Shown: positions 37,601 through 48,854 of the stretch, in pieces
Layout of the letters: each line of letters starts with the position of its first letter
Position numbering within the stretch: position 1 is the stretch's first letter
Assembly: GCA_020137815.1 (NCBI GenBank)
Contig: CM035361.1
Span: 5,122,960 to 5,186,959, forward strand
Length of the DNA stretch: 64,000 nucleotides
Origin: Hormiphora californensis
Lineage: Eukaryota; Ctenophora; Tentaculata; Cydippida; Pleurobrachiidae
Reading direction: 5' to 3'
Made by a program: the position numbers and the translations under genes
Notes under the pieces: generated by a model
Database searches by the model: none
Seen by the model: only the letters and a program-made list of their open reading frames with translations
Told to the model about the DNA's origin: nothing

Positions 37601-40600
37601 CAATGCTTGTTTAACGAAGGAAGTAACCAAGCGATCCACTGGATTCGATATATCTAGGCGCATATCATATTGCCACAGTACTGATGTATTAGCACTATCT
37701 TTATATCGGATATCTCGAACAGCAACAATCCTTGTATTTAAACAGGGTTCTTGCTTTCTAACCAGTTAGGCGTATTAAACAGGGCACGTGTTAAACAGTA
37801 ATCACGACATATTAATTGAATTCGTGATCCTCGGATCAACTGCACGAAATCAGTGATGGCACCTCGTACCGTTGAACGGTCGATTGATTCAATAACCTGT
37901 TGTTCAGGCTTGATCAATATCATGTGTGTGGGTGATGTGTGTGTGTGATGTCCCTGCAGCATAGTGCATAATACTACGGCTAATGTAGTTCATTATCATG
38001 ATATGTGAGCGCTGCAGATAACATGTGCCCTGTTTAATACGCCTAACTGGTTAGAAAGCAAGAACCCTGTTTAAATACAAGGATTGTTGCTGTTCGAGAT
38101 ATCCGATATAAAGATAGTGCTAATACATCAGTACTGTGGCAATATGATATGCGCCTAGATATATCGAATCCAGTGGATCGCTTGGTTACTTCCTTCGTTA
38201 AACAAGCATTGAAACTGGAACTCATATACAGTGCAGCACATTAATGTGTTTGTATCTGATTTTTCGGAATGACCAGTTGGGCTATTAAACAGTAATCACG
38301 ACATATTAATTGAAATATTATTTTCCAACGAATATTATGTGTAAAAGTGTATAGGGAATAGATTTACAGGCAAAATAAATTAAAAACTCACCTCGTGAGG
38401 TGCCGGTGACCATGTTTGCAAAAGCGTGTGCCATTCCGTCAAATTTTAATATTTTTTCCTAAAATTTTCGAAAATATGCTGAAAAATGTCCATAATAAAC
38501 ACCATTAAAATATGTAAGCAAACTTACTCAATCTATGAGGTGCAACCGGTGTTTAAAGTTACACTGTATACTTACAGCTACTTTTAAGCCCGTAGCACCT
38601 CACGTTTCACGACTTTTCCTAGCTAGATACTTGCAGTAGACTCAAAACCATCATTTGTACCAAAAAAGTTCCAAAAATTTTGCTCAATGAGTGAGGTGCA
38701 CCCAAAAAACTGTATTTTCTTCAAACGCTAATTGCACCTCACTCAGTGAGTATATAGTTCTGAAAGTGGCCTTAATTTGCTCATATGACATCCCCAAACA
38801 CTACCTAATCGATTCCAAGGTCATTGCTCAACCTGTGAGGTGCACTGGAGAAGTAGGTAAAATATGTCATTTTTTGAGGGTCTGCACCTCACTCGCTGAG
38901 TAATTTTTAGAGCAAATTTTCGGTAAATCAGGAGGGAAATTGTCTAATCTTGCTTTATGCCAAGTTTCAATTCTTTATTTACTCATTTGACCCCTAGTGA
39001 GTAAACTTTTAGCTCTAAAATCGGCTTGCACCTCACCAAATGAGTAAATTTTTCCATGGTTTTCACCTCATCTGATGAGTGAGAAATATCCCCACCATTT
39101 CTGAAAGTTTGGAGATTTTTGATCAAACGGTATTTCTACAAATCGGGGGCACCTCACGATAGCACCTCACGGCGTAGAAATGCTATAGCACCTCACTGGA
39201 GTAAGCTAGAGACTTCGTTCTTTCACTAAATTGAACTTTTAATATTTCTCGATTTTTTGAGGTGCTGAGTAAATTTCCAGTGGCAACAGCTATTTTGCTA
39301 TGATCATTTGAAAAAATTTGGTAGTTGCACAAGTTAAAAAAAAATGACCATATGCGGCTAATAAACAATCAACCGATCCTTATTCTCGGTATAATGTACA
39401 CTTGTAATCAGTTACATATATCCGTACCAGGAACCGACCGAATCAGGAAATACTTGTCCCTGATTGGCTGATAACCAGTCACGTGACCTAAATAACGAGT
39501 TCTGATTGGTTGTTTACTTGGTTCGGTCGGTTCCTGATCCGTACTTATCATGATTATGAAGTCCGAAAAACAGAAAACAGATGGTCGGACAATAATGGTG
39601 AAGTATTCCGAAGTAGCCGTTAAACAACCCGCATCTTTCGTACCTGATGTGAAAATATTAGGAAACGATGGTACTATACTCGATATAATATAGCTTGTTC
39701 TGTTCTTAAAGAGGGTGGAGCGCACGGAAAGAGGGTCGAGCAAGGTAAGATTTGGCTTTAGTATTTACCATCGCACGAGGTTTCATCTTCACCCCCCTTA
39801 CAATCTGGCATCCCATTGCACAAGTTTGCAAATGTTACACACCCTTCACCGTCTCTACACTGCATCACCTGTCATATATATGTGAATTTTATATTGAAGT
39901 AGATATTGGAGTAGTATATATATGCATTACAGATTGGAGTTAGGAGTATCACAGTAAAGCAGCGGGGAAAAACGAGCAATTGGAGAGTATTGGAGTGTAT
40001 TGGAGTGTATTGGAGAATGGAGTGCAGTATTGGAGTGTATAATTGTGTGGAGAGAATTTTTGAGCTGACCTCAGACTCGGTGCAGGAACATTCATCAGTT
40101 AGACAGTGTGACACTCCATCACACATGAACCTTCTTGGTAGACGACACTGCCAATCAATCTAAAGAAATGTAATGAAAACATGGCTAATCAATCAGTAGG
40201 AGGTTAACAATAAATTGATAGTTAAATACGGATTAAACAGACTATAGCAGGGCTGATTATGTATGCATATTGCATACCCTATTATCAGATTGTCTTGTTC
40301 GACCCTCTCAGAACAAAACAGATATATTTACCTCCATGCAATCTTGTCCTGAACCATCGTTACAGGTGGACAGTAGGGAGGGATTAAAGGGACAGGTAAA
40401 GAATTCATCATCATCTCCATCATTCAGTGGATCTATGACGTCATTCAGTGGGTCTATGACGTCATTAGTCTGTGTGACGTCACTACCACGGTAAAGAGAT
40501 ATTCCAGCAGTGGGGAAAGCGTTGCACGGCGCATTTTCACGAAATTCTCTCTCCAAGGGACCTGGGGGAGTTGATAAAATTAAAATTTACCGTTTGATAA

Positions 40601-41064
40601 AAGTAATTAACTATAATGTTTTCTAAGTAACGATGCTTCTTCATCAAAACTCCTGACTGAAAACTGTGATTAATTAAGTTTCAGATCACATTGAACAACA
40701 AATGCTCTATAATAATGAGTAAAGCTCATAGTGCAAACTAATTTATTGACTTGAAAAACAAGCTAGCAAATGTTTCAGGAACCGACCGAATTAGGAAACA
40801 CTGGTCCCTGATAACCAGTCACGTGACCTAAATAACGAGTTCTGATTGGTTGTTTACATGACGTGTAGGTCGGTTCTTGTAGCAAAAGTTATTACCGGGT
40901 GAAAGTGCTAGACTAGCCGCATGATCCAATACCCGCCTTTCAGCACTAATTTCCACCAACACGATCACGATCATCTCAACTAACATAACTCTCCCAGCTG
41001 TACCAACCAAATCAGCAAGAAGCGTAAGATGCACTATTTCAACGTGTGGCAAGTCCCGGATTCG
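34660..41064 (-). CDS. LDLa-repeat seven-transmembrane receptor (GRL101-like)
   Basis: Predicted multi-exon minus-strand gene. Exons recognised: 41064-40896, 40561-40332, 40147-40070, 39868-39769, 36725-36502 (5' edge uncertain), 36185-36012 and the last exon 35896-34660. Phases agree across the first four and across the last three. The 3-kb intron between 39769 and 36725 does not fit directly, so an exon there is probably missed. Upstream exons encode cysteine-rich LDL-receptor class A modules (NLCNGMPDCKGGEDETSC, CDRVFDCPSGVDETYC, CDGYPDCENGFDEC). The last exon holds about seven hydrophobic helices: TM1 near CVAMVIVILGGALANVI, TM3 near MGVLFSASSHGSLVTALLL, and a loop of about 100 residues between TM4 and TM5. 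Domain order recalls LDLa-bearing rhodopsin-class receptors such as snail GRL101. No LRR block is seen. Likely a plasma-membrane receptor, ligand unknown. The 5' end and start codon are not resolved. Confidence 0.7.
36307..36429. mobile_element. hAT-type palindromic MITE, copy 2
   Basis: Same CAGGAACCGACC termini as the copy at 3073, with a longer central hairpin (AAATACTGGCCCCGGACCAGTATTT). It lies in an intron of the LDLa receptor gene. No matching 8-bp duplication is visible, so the flanks have diverged. Confidence 0.75.
36782..36890. mobile_element. hAT-type palindromic MITE, copy 3
   Basis: Same family as the element at 3073, flanked by a perfect 8-bp duplication GTACCATA (36774-36781 and 36891-36898). 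It sits just upstream of the 36725-36502 exon of the receptor gene. Confidence 0.85.
36946..37190. mobile_element. 245-bp palindrome
   Basis: Near-perfect inverted repeat with arms starting TTTTGTTTTCTCCTTCCGGC, centred near 37070. The same arm sequence occurs singly at 33915-33955. It is intronic in the receptor gene. Flanking sequence at 37200-37300 reappears inverted at 39270-39355, hinting at a larger inverted structure over 2.4 kb. Confidence 0.65.
37345..38318. mobile_element. complex inverted repeat A-B-A'-B' with protein-like frames
   Basis: Block A (37345-37512) is followed by block B (37513-37790), then A inverted (37790-37985), a short spacer, then B inverted (38015-38290) and about 30 bp of A inverted. 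Block B on the minus strand has an open frame from 37765 to a stop at 37529. It reads protein-like, including NPVDRLVTSFVKQALKLEGW near the C-terminus. In the second B copy the frame is broken by a loss of about 11 bp. Block A also has an open frame, with STVRGAITDFVQLIRGSRIQ. I do not recognise either. It is intronic in the receptor gene. Confidence 0.55.
38380..39270. repeat. cluster of GCACCTCA/TGAGGTGC motifs
   Basis: About 13 occurrences of GCACCTCA or its complement within 900 bp. Many are followed by an ACTNAGTGAGTA-like palindrome such as CACTCAGTGAG. The intervening bases are AT-rich and unalike, so this is not a simple tandem repeat. It lies in a large intron of the LDLa receptor gene. 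It may be a degenerate satellite or a binding-site cluster. Confidence 0.5.
39428..39536. mobile_element. hAT-type palindromic MITE, copy 4
   Basis: Same family as at 3073, in the opposite orientation, flanked by a perfect 8-bp duplication ATCCGTAC (39420-39427 and 39537-39544). Intronic in the receptor gene. Confidence 0.85.
40776..40879. mobile_element. hAT-type palindromic MITE, copy 5 (diverged)
   Basis: CAGGAACCGACC left end and a mutated right end GGTCGGTTCTTG. The duplicated flank TAGCAAAA/TAGCAAAT is imperfect and offset by 4 bp on the left. It lies in the first visible intron of the receptor gene. Confidence 0.65.
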
Positions 41065-41099
41065 CTATAAAACTGTCATGCATTCGTTAAATGAACTAT

Positions 41100-41285
41100 G
41101 AAGGTTTGTAGCGCGGCGCGTTATCAAGTTGGCTGTCGCCAGCGCGAGCTGGCGATAGCCAACTGGAGTTTAATCGCCCGGCAGGGCGATTAAACTGGTT
41201 TAAATCACGACCCCGAACCCGAGGCGCAGCCGAGGGTGAGGGGGAGGCGATTTAAACCTATAACGTGACAAGCTAACAAACTTTC
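41100..41285. repeat. GC-rich hairpin repeat, copy 2
   Basis: Two strong stem-loops, GGCTGTCGCCAGC...GCTGGCGATAGCC and TTTAATCGCCC...GGGCGATTAAA. They are followed by CTGGTTTAAATCACGAC and a GC-rich part ending TTTAAACC. The layout matches 14650-14830. Confidence 0.5.
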
Positions 41286-42000
41286 ATAGTTTATGAAACC
41301 CGATAGCAATTACACACAAATAAGAGACACAACACAAGGTGAAACACACTAGGACTGCTGGCAAATAGTCAACAGACACCCTCAAAATGTGTGTAGACGT
41401 AGTGTCTACTGTTCCTAACATATTTGAGTAAGAGAGCAAGATTGGGGCCAATGCACACAGTGAGAGATGTTTAACAATGAGAGACAATAAGAGAGAGAAA
41501 CGAATGGAATGCTATTCTTCTGCCTCTTGATGAGAGAGATAACATTAAAAAGTGTTGCAAATGTGTTCCCCTCTCTGTTGTTGTCGTTATTGAGTGTTTA
41601 CACACATTTTCAATCCTCGGAATTTTACACGCACGTTATTCAAATGAAGAGAAAAGCGTGAAAAGAGGCACTGGTCTGTTAAATCGCGAGCAGGGTGTTA
41701 AATCTCCCAGCTGGCAGTTAACATGTGCGCGTAAAATGTTCAAACGACCGATAAATCAGCTATCGGGTTTCATTATGTCTTAAAAACTCTCTAGCTGGGT
41801 GATGAAGATAATTGCATAACAAAATATCACCAACTTTATGAGTTTCACCTAACCAATGTCCAATAAGGTGAACTCAAACTACATGATATTCAAGAGATCA
41901 GAGAAAAGCTGACATTATATACAATGCATTACGAGGTTGATGCTTTTCGCTTTATATGTGCAACTGATACCAATCTGCTGCATAATATTATATATTATCT

Positions 42001-42371
42001 TAGCTGAGCAGCGCCACCAACAAATGGTGTGATTGTTACTAAAGAGTAAAGAGAGATCGATATATTAACTAAAGAGAGCAAAAGAGAGATTGATATATTA
42101 TAACTAAAGAGTAAAGAGAGATTGATATATTATAAATAAAGAGTAAAGAGAGATTGATATATTATAACTAAAGAGAGCAAAAGAGAGATTGATATATTAT
42201 AACTAAAGAGTAAAGAGAGATTGATATATTATAACTAAAGAGTAAAGAGAGATTGATATATTATAACTAAAGAGTAAAGAGAGATTGATATATTATAACT
42301 AAAGAGAGCAAAAGAGAGATTGATATATCATAACTAAGGTAAGAACACTTCTAGTTTGTGCTGCTCAGCTA
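42001..42371. mobile_element. TIR element filled with a 31-bp minisatellite
   Basis: Bounded by TAGCTGAGCAGC and GCTGCTCAGCTA. Inside are about ten tandem units of AGAGATTGATATATTATAAC plus TAAAGAGTAA or a TAAAGAGAGCAAA variant. No coding capacity. The layout (short inverted ends around a tandem array) is repeated on a larger scale by the next element. Confidence 0.65.
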
Positions 42372-42898
42372 TCAAGGACATCGAACTAGAAGAAAAGCAT
42401 AAAAAGGCCATCGAACTATTATTTAGAACATCAAGTTGCAGTTGGGGGCGATGAGAAAAACAAAGAACCGTTGGATTTGAAGAAAAGTAAAAGATTTATT
42501 TTTGTAAGCATCGCGTTATATTAGCGGCTGAAAAGTTGCGAGAGAAACATCACATTTATAAGATCACAAACTTTTACTGACCTTTTTCTGGTCAACATAT
42601 TATTGTGAGTCTTCAAGTTCTTTAATATGGGAGCTACTGCACTTGTATCGGTGCAGCTTGTTGAGTAACGGCCCTAGTCAGAATATAATACGTATTATTT
42701 TCAACAATACGTATTAAATACACGCGCAAATATGTATTTAATACGTATTAAATACGTATTATAAGCCAAAAATACAGAAAAGCCGCGCATTTAGCACTTG
42801 AGCCGCGCCATTAAACGTCCAAGCTGAGGCTGAAAGTCGCGTTGGATGAACCTAGAGCGCGGGAAAAACAGCAGCAATTCGTAGAAGGGACCAGCTGC

Positions 42899-43071
42899 AA
42901 GAAGAAGAAGAAGAAGAAGAAGAAGAAGAAGAAGAAGAAGAAGAAGAAGAAGAAGAAGAAGAAGAAGAAGAAGAAGAAGAAGAAGAAGAAGAAGAAGAAG
43001 AAGAAGAAGAAGAAGAAGAAGAAGAAGAAGAAGAAGAAGAAGAAGAAGAAGAAGAAGAAGAAGAAGAAGAA

Positions 43072-43118
<47 letters not shown>

Positions 43119-43130
43119 AGAAGAAGAAGA
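42899..43130. repeat. (GAA)n trinucleotide expansion
   Basis: About 77 AAG/GAA triplets with a single GAG interruption near 43093. Purine-only tracts of this kind can form triplexes. It begins directly after a degenerate satellite-like unit (GCAGCAATTCGTAGAAGGG). The lysine and serine homopolymer frames are artefacts of the repeat. Confidence 0.95.
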
Positions 43131-45120
43131 ATCTAAAACAGGTCCCTGTCCCAATTCAGCTCTGCCACGAATTGCTACTGTGTTCCTCCGTCTTCTAAAA
43201 CAGGTCCCTGTCCCAATACAGCTCTGCCACGAATTGCTACTGTCTTCCTCCGTCTTCTAAAACAGGTCCCTGTCCCAGTACAGCTCTGCCGCGAATTGCT
43301 ACTGTGTTCCTCCGCCTTCTAAAACAGGTCCCTGTCCCAATACAGCTCTGCCACGAATTGCTACTGTCTTCCTCCGTCTTCTAAAACAGGTCCCTGTCCC
43401 AGTACAGCTCTGCCACGAATTGCTACTGTGTTCCCCCGCCTTCTAAAACAGGTCCCTGTCCCAATACAGCTCTGCCACGAATTGCTACTGTCTTCCCCCG
43501 CCTTCTAAAACAGGTCCCTGTCCCACTACAGCTCTGCCACGAATTGCTACTGTCTTCCCCCGCCATCTAAAACAGGTCCCTGTTCCAATACAGCTCTGCC
43601 ACGAATTGCTACTGTGTTCCTCCGTCCCTGGGACAGGGACCTGTTTTAGAAGGCGGGGAAGACAGTAGCAATTCGTGGCAGAGCTGTAGTGGAACAGGGA
43701 CCTGTTTTAGAAGACGGAGGAACACAGTAGCAATTCGTGGCAGAGCTGTAGTGGGACAGGGACCTGTTTTAGAAGACGGGGGAAGACAGTAGCAATTCGT
43801 GGCAGAGCTGTATTGGGACAGGGACCTGTTTTAGAAGGCGGAGGAACACAGTAGCAATTCGTGGCAGAGCTGTATTGGGACAGGGACCTGTTTTAGAAGG
43901 CGGGGAACACAGTAGCAATTCGTGGCAGAGCTGTAGTGGAACAGGGACCTGTTTTAGAAGACGGAGGAACACAGTAGCAATTCGTGGCAGAGCTGTAGTG
44001 GGACAGGGACCTGTTTTAGAAGACGGGGGAAGACAGTAGCAATTCGTGACAGAGCTGTATTGGGACAGGGACCTGTTTTAGAAGGCGGAGGAACATAGTA
44101 GCAATTCGTGGCAGAGCTGTATTGGGACAGGGACCTGTTTTAGAAGACGGAGGAACACAGTAGCAATTCGTGGCAGAGCTGTATTGGGACAGGGACCTGT
44201 TTTAGAAGGCGGGGAAGACAGTAGCAATTCGTGGCAGAGCTGTAGTGGAACAGGGACCTGTTTTAGAAGACGGAGGAACACAGTAGCAATTCGTGGCAGA
44301 GCTGTAGTGGGACAGGGACCTGTTTTAGAAGACGGGGGAAGACAGTAGCAATTCGTGGCAGAGCTGTATTGGGACAGGGACCTGTTTTAGAAGGCGGAGG
44401 AACACAGTAGCAATTCGTGGCAGAGCTGTATTGGGACAGGGACCTGTTTTAGAAGGCGGGGAACACAGTAGCAATTCGTGGCAGAGCTGTAGTGGAACAG
44501 GGACCTGTTTTAGAAGACGGAGGAACACAGTAGCAATTCGTGGCAGAGCTGTATTGGGACAGGGACCTGTTTTAGAAGACGGAGGAACACAGTAGCAATT
44601 CGTGGCAGAGCTGTATTGGGACAGGGACCTGTTTTAGAAGGCGGGGAAGACAGTAGCAATTCGTGGCAGAGCTGTATTGGGACAGGGACCTGTTTTAGAA
44701 GGCGGGGAAGACAGTAGCAATTCGTGGCAGAGCTGTACTGGGACAGGGACCTGTTTTAGAAGACGGAGGAACACAGTAGCAATTCGTGGCAGAGCTGTAT
44801 TGGGACAGGGACTTGTTTTAGAAGGTGGGGGAAGACAGTAGCAATTCGTGGCAGAGCTGTATTGGGACAGGGACCTGTTTTAGAAGGTGGGGGAACACAG
44901 TAGCAATTCGTGGCAGAGCTGTACTGGGACAGGGGCCTGTTTTAGAAGGCGGGGGAACACAGTAGCAATTCGTGGCAGAGCTGTACTGGGACAGGGACCT
45001 GTTTTAGAAGGCGGGGGAACACAGTAGCAATTCGTGGCAGGCAGAGCTGTATTGGGACAGGGACCTGTTTTAGAAGACGAAGGAACACAGTACTAGCACT
45101 TCGCGGCAGAGCTGTATTGG
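43131..45120. repeat. 62-bp satellite with an internal inversion
   Basis: Roughly 32 units of about 62 bp. The first eight (43131-43622) run in one orientation (AACAGGTCCCTGTCCCAATA...). From 43626 about 24 run in the other (GGGACAGGGACCTGTTTTAG...). The junction is a GTCCCTGGGAC palindrome. Variants GAAGACAG/GAACACAG and AAGGCGG/AAGACGG recur in blocks of four and five units (spacings of 247 and 309 bp), showing higher-order structure. Confidence 0.92.
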
Positions 45121-45649
45121 GACATGTGGCAGGGTGAGGCTGTAGGTAGTATCTGTAACGCGCTTTTGACCTAAAATTGGGTCGGAAGTTGTGCGGCTCG
45201 CGATGGTAGCACTTGCTAAATGCGCGGCTTTTCTGTATTTTCGGCTTATAATACGTATTTAATACGTATTAAATACATATTTGCGCGCGTATTTAATACG
45301 TATTGTTGAAAATAATACGTATTATATTCTGACTAGGGGGGTGCAGCAGGCGCCCCATTGTGTTATTCTATAAATAGAACCACCCCGATAATATATTGCT
45401 AATATGATATATAATCATCATGTAGGGTCCGCTACTCTTGTTGATACGCGAGCAACCTGCGAATTGCAATATATTAATGATAAAGTAAAGAAAAATATTA
45501 ATAATGTCAATATCTTGTGTCGATGCAAGCGAGCGATCGTTTGTTTATTACTGCTGCGATTCGGACTATGCAAAGCATTCTGTCGCCTCAAACGGTCCAA
45601 GGAGTCTAACTCCCGTCCCACGGCCTAACTAAGTAAAAGTAGAGTTCTC

Positions 45650-45900
45650 ATACAAATCTCGAACAAGGTAACGATTTGCCACTGAGAGATTATTGAGATG
45701 AATTTGTTCTGGAAAAAGATAACGTTTTGCCACTGAGAGATTATTGAATTTAGTTCGGTCTGGATCAAGGTATAAGGTAACGTTTTGCCACTGAGAGTAT
45801 CTTGAGATGGGTTTGGTCTGGAAAAAGATAACGTTGCCACTGAGAGATCCTTGAGATGAGTTTGTTCCGGAAAAGGTAGCATTTCGCCTCTGTGTATGTC
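45650..45900. repeat. minisatellite of about 55-bp units
   Basis: Four to five imperfect units containing GTAACGTTTTGCCACTGAGAG and a TTGAGATGRRTTTGKTCTGG part. Unit lengths vary. Overlapping frames are not genes. Confidence 0.75.
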
Positions 45901-45909
45901 CTTTCTTGA

Positions 45910-46940
45910 TCCTTTCTCTATAGTCACTATACTCCGATTTGAAACACAAATTGTCAGTGAAAAGTTTTAATGATATAATCATTTGCAACGATCGAGGGAT
46001 AGAGTGTGGTGAGTTTAGCCTGCATTAAAATATTATCCATTGTAAAGAAGGCTAGTGAGATTATTAAGGGAGAGGCAAATATTTGCAGAGAGGGATCAGG
46101 GATGCATCGGCTGCAGTCTTAGACTGACTCAGAGAAGAGCATTAGTTGAGGTCAACACACCGGAGTGAGAGAGATGTCGGTGACAAGATAATTTTTCAAG
46201 CACGGTATATTATATTATATATGCGAGTAAGAGACCTGAGACATGGGGGAGGAAAAGGGAGAGAGAGCTAACTGAGCTCGCGTGACAATCTTAGGTAGAT
46301 AGTCACGCAAGCTCGACTCTATTATGTGCACACTACACAATGACCATGTTGTTTTTGAAGTTGAAGGAGGGAGAGATCGTCAGCTCACAGAGAACTTTGC
46401 CACAGAGAGCACAATTATACGTACTACGTAGTACAAACTAACACATTTTTCAAATGAGCTGATATTAGTGGCAAACTGTCAATATCTATATTCCTATAAC
46501 TGCTACAGTTATAATTTCGGAGTGTGAAGTTCAACTGAGATGATTGTGGTATGAAATTTTGCAAATTGGAAATATAAGTATCGTTCATTTTTATTTCTCT
46601 ACTACTGTGGACCTTGGTGGCATGACATGATGCATTCTCTTTTTCCATATAGTTATTCAGCTACCAACACTCGGTCTGTTTCTGTCTTTGAAAATTCAAC
46701 TATTTGTACTGTACTGCTACCCATTTTCTAAACTCTCGTTTTTAGCATTGTTTAGTGCAAACCAGCGTACGCTGTTTTTAGTTCTCGCAACAATCTTTCT
46801 GTTGGACTGTTCGTTTTTTAACTTTTGAAAAAATGAAAAATTGTCAATCAATAAGCATTTCAACCAGAATAATGTTGTAGGTACTGGTATTTGTACGATA
46901 CATTATAATATTTTGCATTATGTAATAGTATTTTTCAGCC
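45910..46940. other. no gene; presumed upstream region of the sushi gene
   Basis: AT-rich sequence with an inverted pair GAGCTCGCGTGAC/AGTCACGCAAGCTC at 46272-46317. No exon signals are recognised until the ATG at 46941. Confidence 0.45.
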
Positions 46941-48214
46941 ATGGCTATTTTACTATGGTGTTTCATATTAGTTGGTTCAGTTAGTATTGGTGATTGCAGT
47001 GTCATTGCACCTACAACAACGAAACCACCAGGTACGGAGCCTCTATAACGGGATAGAAAATCAAATGATTGATAATAGCTCTAGTAATTTTATTTTTTTA
47101 CTACTGTTTTTACCAAACCCTTTTAAATTATTATTTATTGACTGATGGGATTTATCAACTTGTAGCAGGCAAAAAAATAAATCAATTCTAAATCAGTCAC
47201 GTGATAAATCTCCCTCACTTTCAGAAACCACGATGCATCCTGTTGTACGCAGTACCCTGATTCCATGGGATTTTGAAAATGTTCCACTCCAAGTCCAAAC
47301 TGATTCAATTTCAAGCGATAATGCAGAATACTGGCTTTGCTTTATTGTCTATGACAACACTAGAAACAGCTATGAACCTCACGACAGCTGGGTTGCGATT
47401 AACCTGCTTTCAAATGGAGACATAAAATACAAGCTTACTAATTGTGCTCTGGCTCTCCTACCTATCAAAGCCTCGGCTGGAGAAACCAAGAACTGGATTT
47501 TCTCAAAGACAGAGAAATCTCTAATGATTATTTGTAACGGGGTACCCTTGGTTGACCACATGTTCACCGGTGAGTCGTGTGAAGGCAGTTTGTGGAGAGG
47601 AACCACTTTGAACAAAATATCTTTTTGGCATGGTGATAAAGCATCGAAACTGTATAGCAGAGGTGAGTAATGAGTGCACAAAATATTTTAAATAATTTCA
47701 ATAGCATCCCCTTAATTAGGAAAACCAAAAGTAACTATGGTTCTTTTCCACTACAGTACTGTATTGTCCTGGATTCTCGATCCCTGGATCGACTGTGGAG
47801 AACTGGGATCCTCAACCACTCGGAACTACAGTGACCGTGGAGTGTAAAGAGAATCATGTGTTGCTAGGAAACGGAGTTGGGAGTTGTCTGGAGACTGGAC
47901 AGTGGAATGTGGCAACTGTACCAGCGTGTAAAGAGTATCGTAAGTCAAGTTTTATTTGTTTTTTTTCTGGTATTGGGATGGAAAAAATTGGGGGGTATGT
48001 GTTAGCAAAAGTTTAACAGGGCACCATGTTATGTTTCCTCTTTTTAATAGTAAAAGAGGTTAGACAAACAAAATATAACTACAAGTTTCATTTCCTCTCT
48101 CCATTGGCTCTCCCTCTTACCTTTACACCTTATTTAGAGTCTTCTCCAGCTACCTCCACTGTTGAAATGTTCCTTGTCTGTCAGCTCTCACACCGGGCCG
48201 AAGGTCCGGTGTGA
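46941..48214 (+). CDS. secreted sushi (CCP) domain protein
   Basis: Exon 1 (46941-47031) starts at an ATG in strong context (CAGCCATGG) and encodes a signal peptide (MAILLWCFILVGSVS) and a threonine-rich linker. Exon 2 (47225-47662) encodes about 146 residues of a beta-rich domain. It has the pattern W-x-F/I-x-K-T, then IICNGVPLV, then C..W and F..GDKAS..Y, which I recall from uncharacterised invertebrate secreted proteins. Exon 3 (47757-47939) encodes a sushi module with four cysteines and the conserved tryptophan (YCPGF, VTVECKENH, GSCLETGQW, VPAC). All junctions are GT-AG with phase 1. A tentative last exon, 48142-48214, ends in a TGA inside a hairpin. About 260 aa. Extracellular, possibly adhesion or recognition. 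Confidence 0.7.
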
Positions 48215-48215
48215 G
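48187..48215. repeat. strong GC-rich stem-loop
   Basis: CTCACACCGGGCC, a two- to three-base loop, then the reverse complement GGTCCGGTGTGAG. It overlaps the proposed 3' end of the sushi-protein gene. Confidence 0.6.
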
Positions 48216-48854
48216 CTTACGCGAAACCGAAGCGCTTAAAGGGCGGAACGGACAGACTGCGTAGCATGGCAACTCCACTGTTTTTTACAAAACAACAGTA
48301 AGTGTGGCTCCTTTATTTATTTTCCAGTACCTACTATCAAACACGTTTCTTCTTCTTTCCTTCTCGGCGACTCTTCAAAAAGCACCGCAATGGTGTTCTC
48401 AATTATAAATAGTCGATAAAGGTTTGTGTGAACCTGCTTTGGATACCACGGAGTTTGTCTAATGAGTATCGGATCAAATTCATATTTCATAATCACATTG
48501 AGGATCAAATTGAGGATCACATGGATCAGAATCCAGCTGATGGTAAACAGGGCCTGGTGCAATGTGAGTAAACTATCCGATAGATAATCGATATCACTAA
48601 CCCCCCTAAACCCCCACCAGGGGATTAACCCGGTTGGGGACCTGCAGAGTCTCGCCCCCAAAACCCCCTGCCGCTGGCCAACACGATGCTATCTCGAAAA
48701 TTACGTTGCTCCGCACCCCCCCTGGAAAAAAATCCCGTGTCGTGGGTCCTGCCAACGGGCAGCCCTAACCCGTCTCGACCGCGAATATCGACGGATTATT
48801 AGTGAAGTAGTGGAAGGCACCCAGATTTTAGGGCACTGTTACGTCTTACGATCT

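Larger units (their letters stand above)
42672..45338. mobile_element. 2.7-kb TIR element carrying satellite arrays
   Basis: Inverted ends of about 125 bp start CCCTAGTCAGAATATAATAC. They contain nested ATACGTATTAAATACGTATT palindromes and extend through AAAGCCGCGCATTTAGC. Between them lie a (GAA)n tract and a large 62-bp satellite. No transposase frame is present. No certain target duplication was seen. Confidence 0.75.

Noticed and set aside
42842-43198. Poly-lysine and poly-serine open frames
   Set aside because: These are reads of the (GAA)n tract and have no other protein-like content.
43131-45120. CRISPR-like regular repeats
   Set aside because: Units are contiguous without unique spacers, flip orientation, and sit in a eukaryotic TIR element; this is a satellite.
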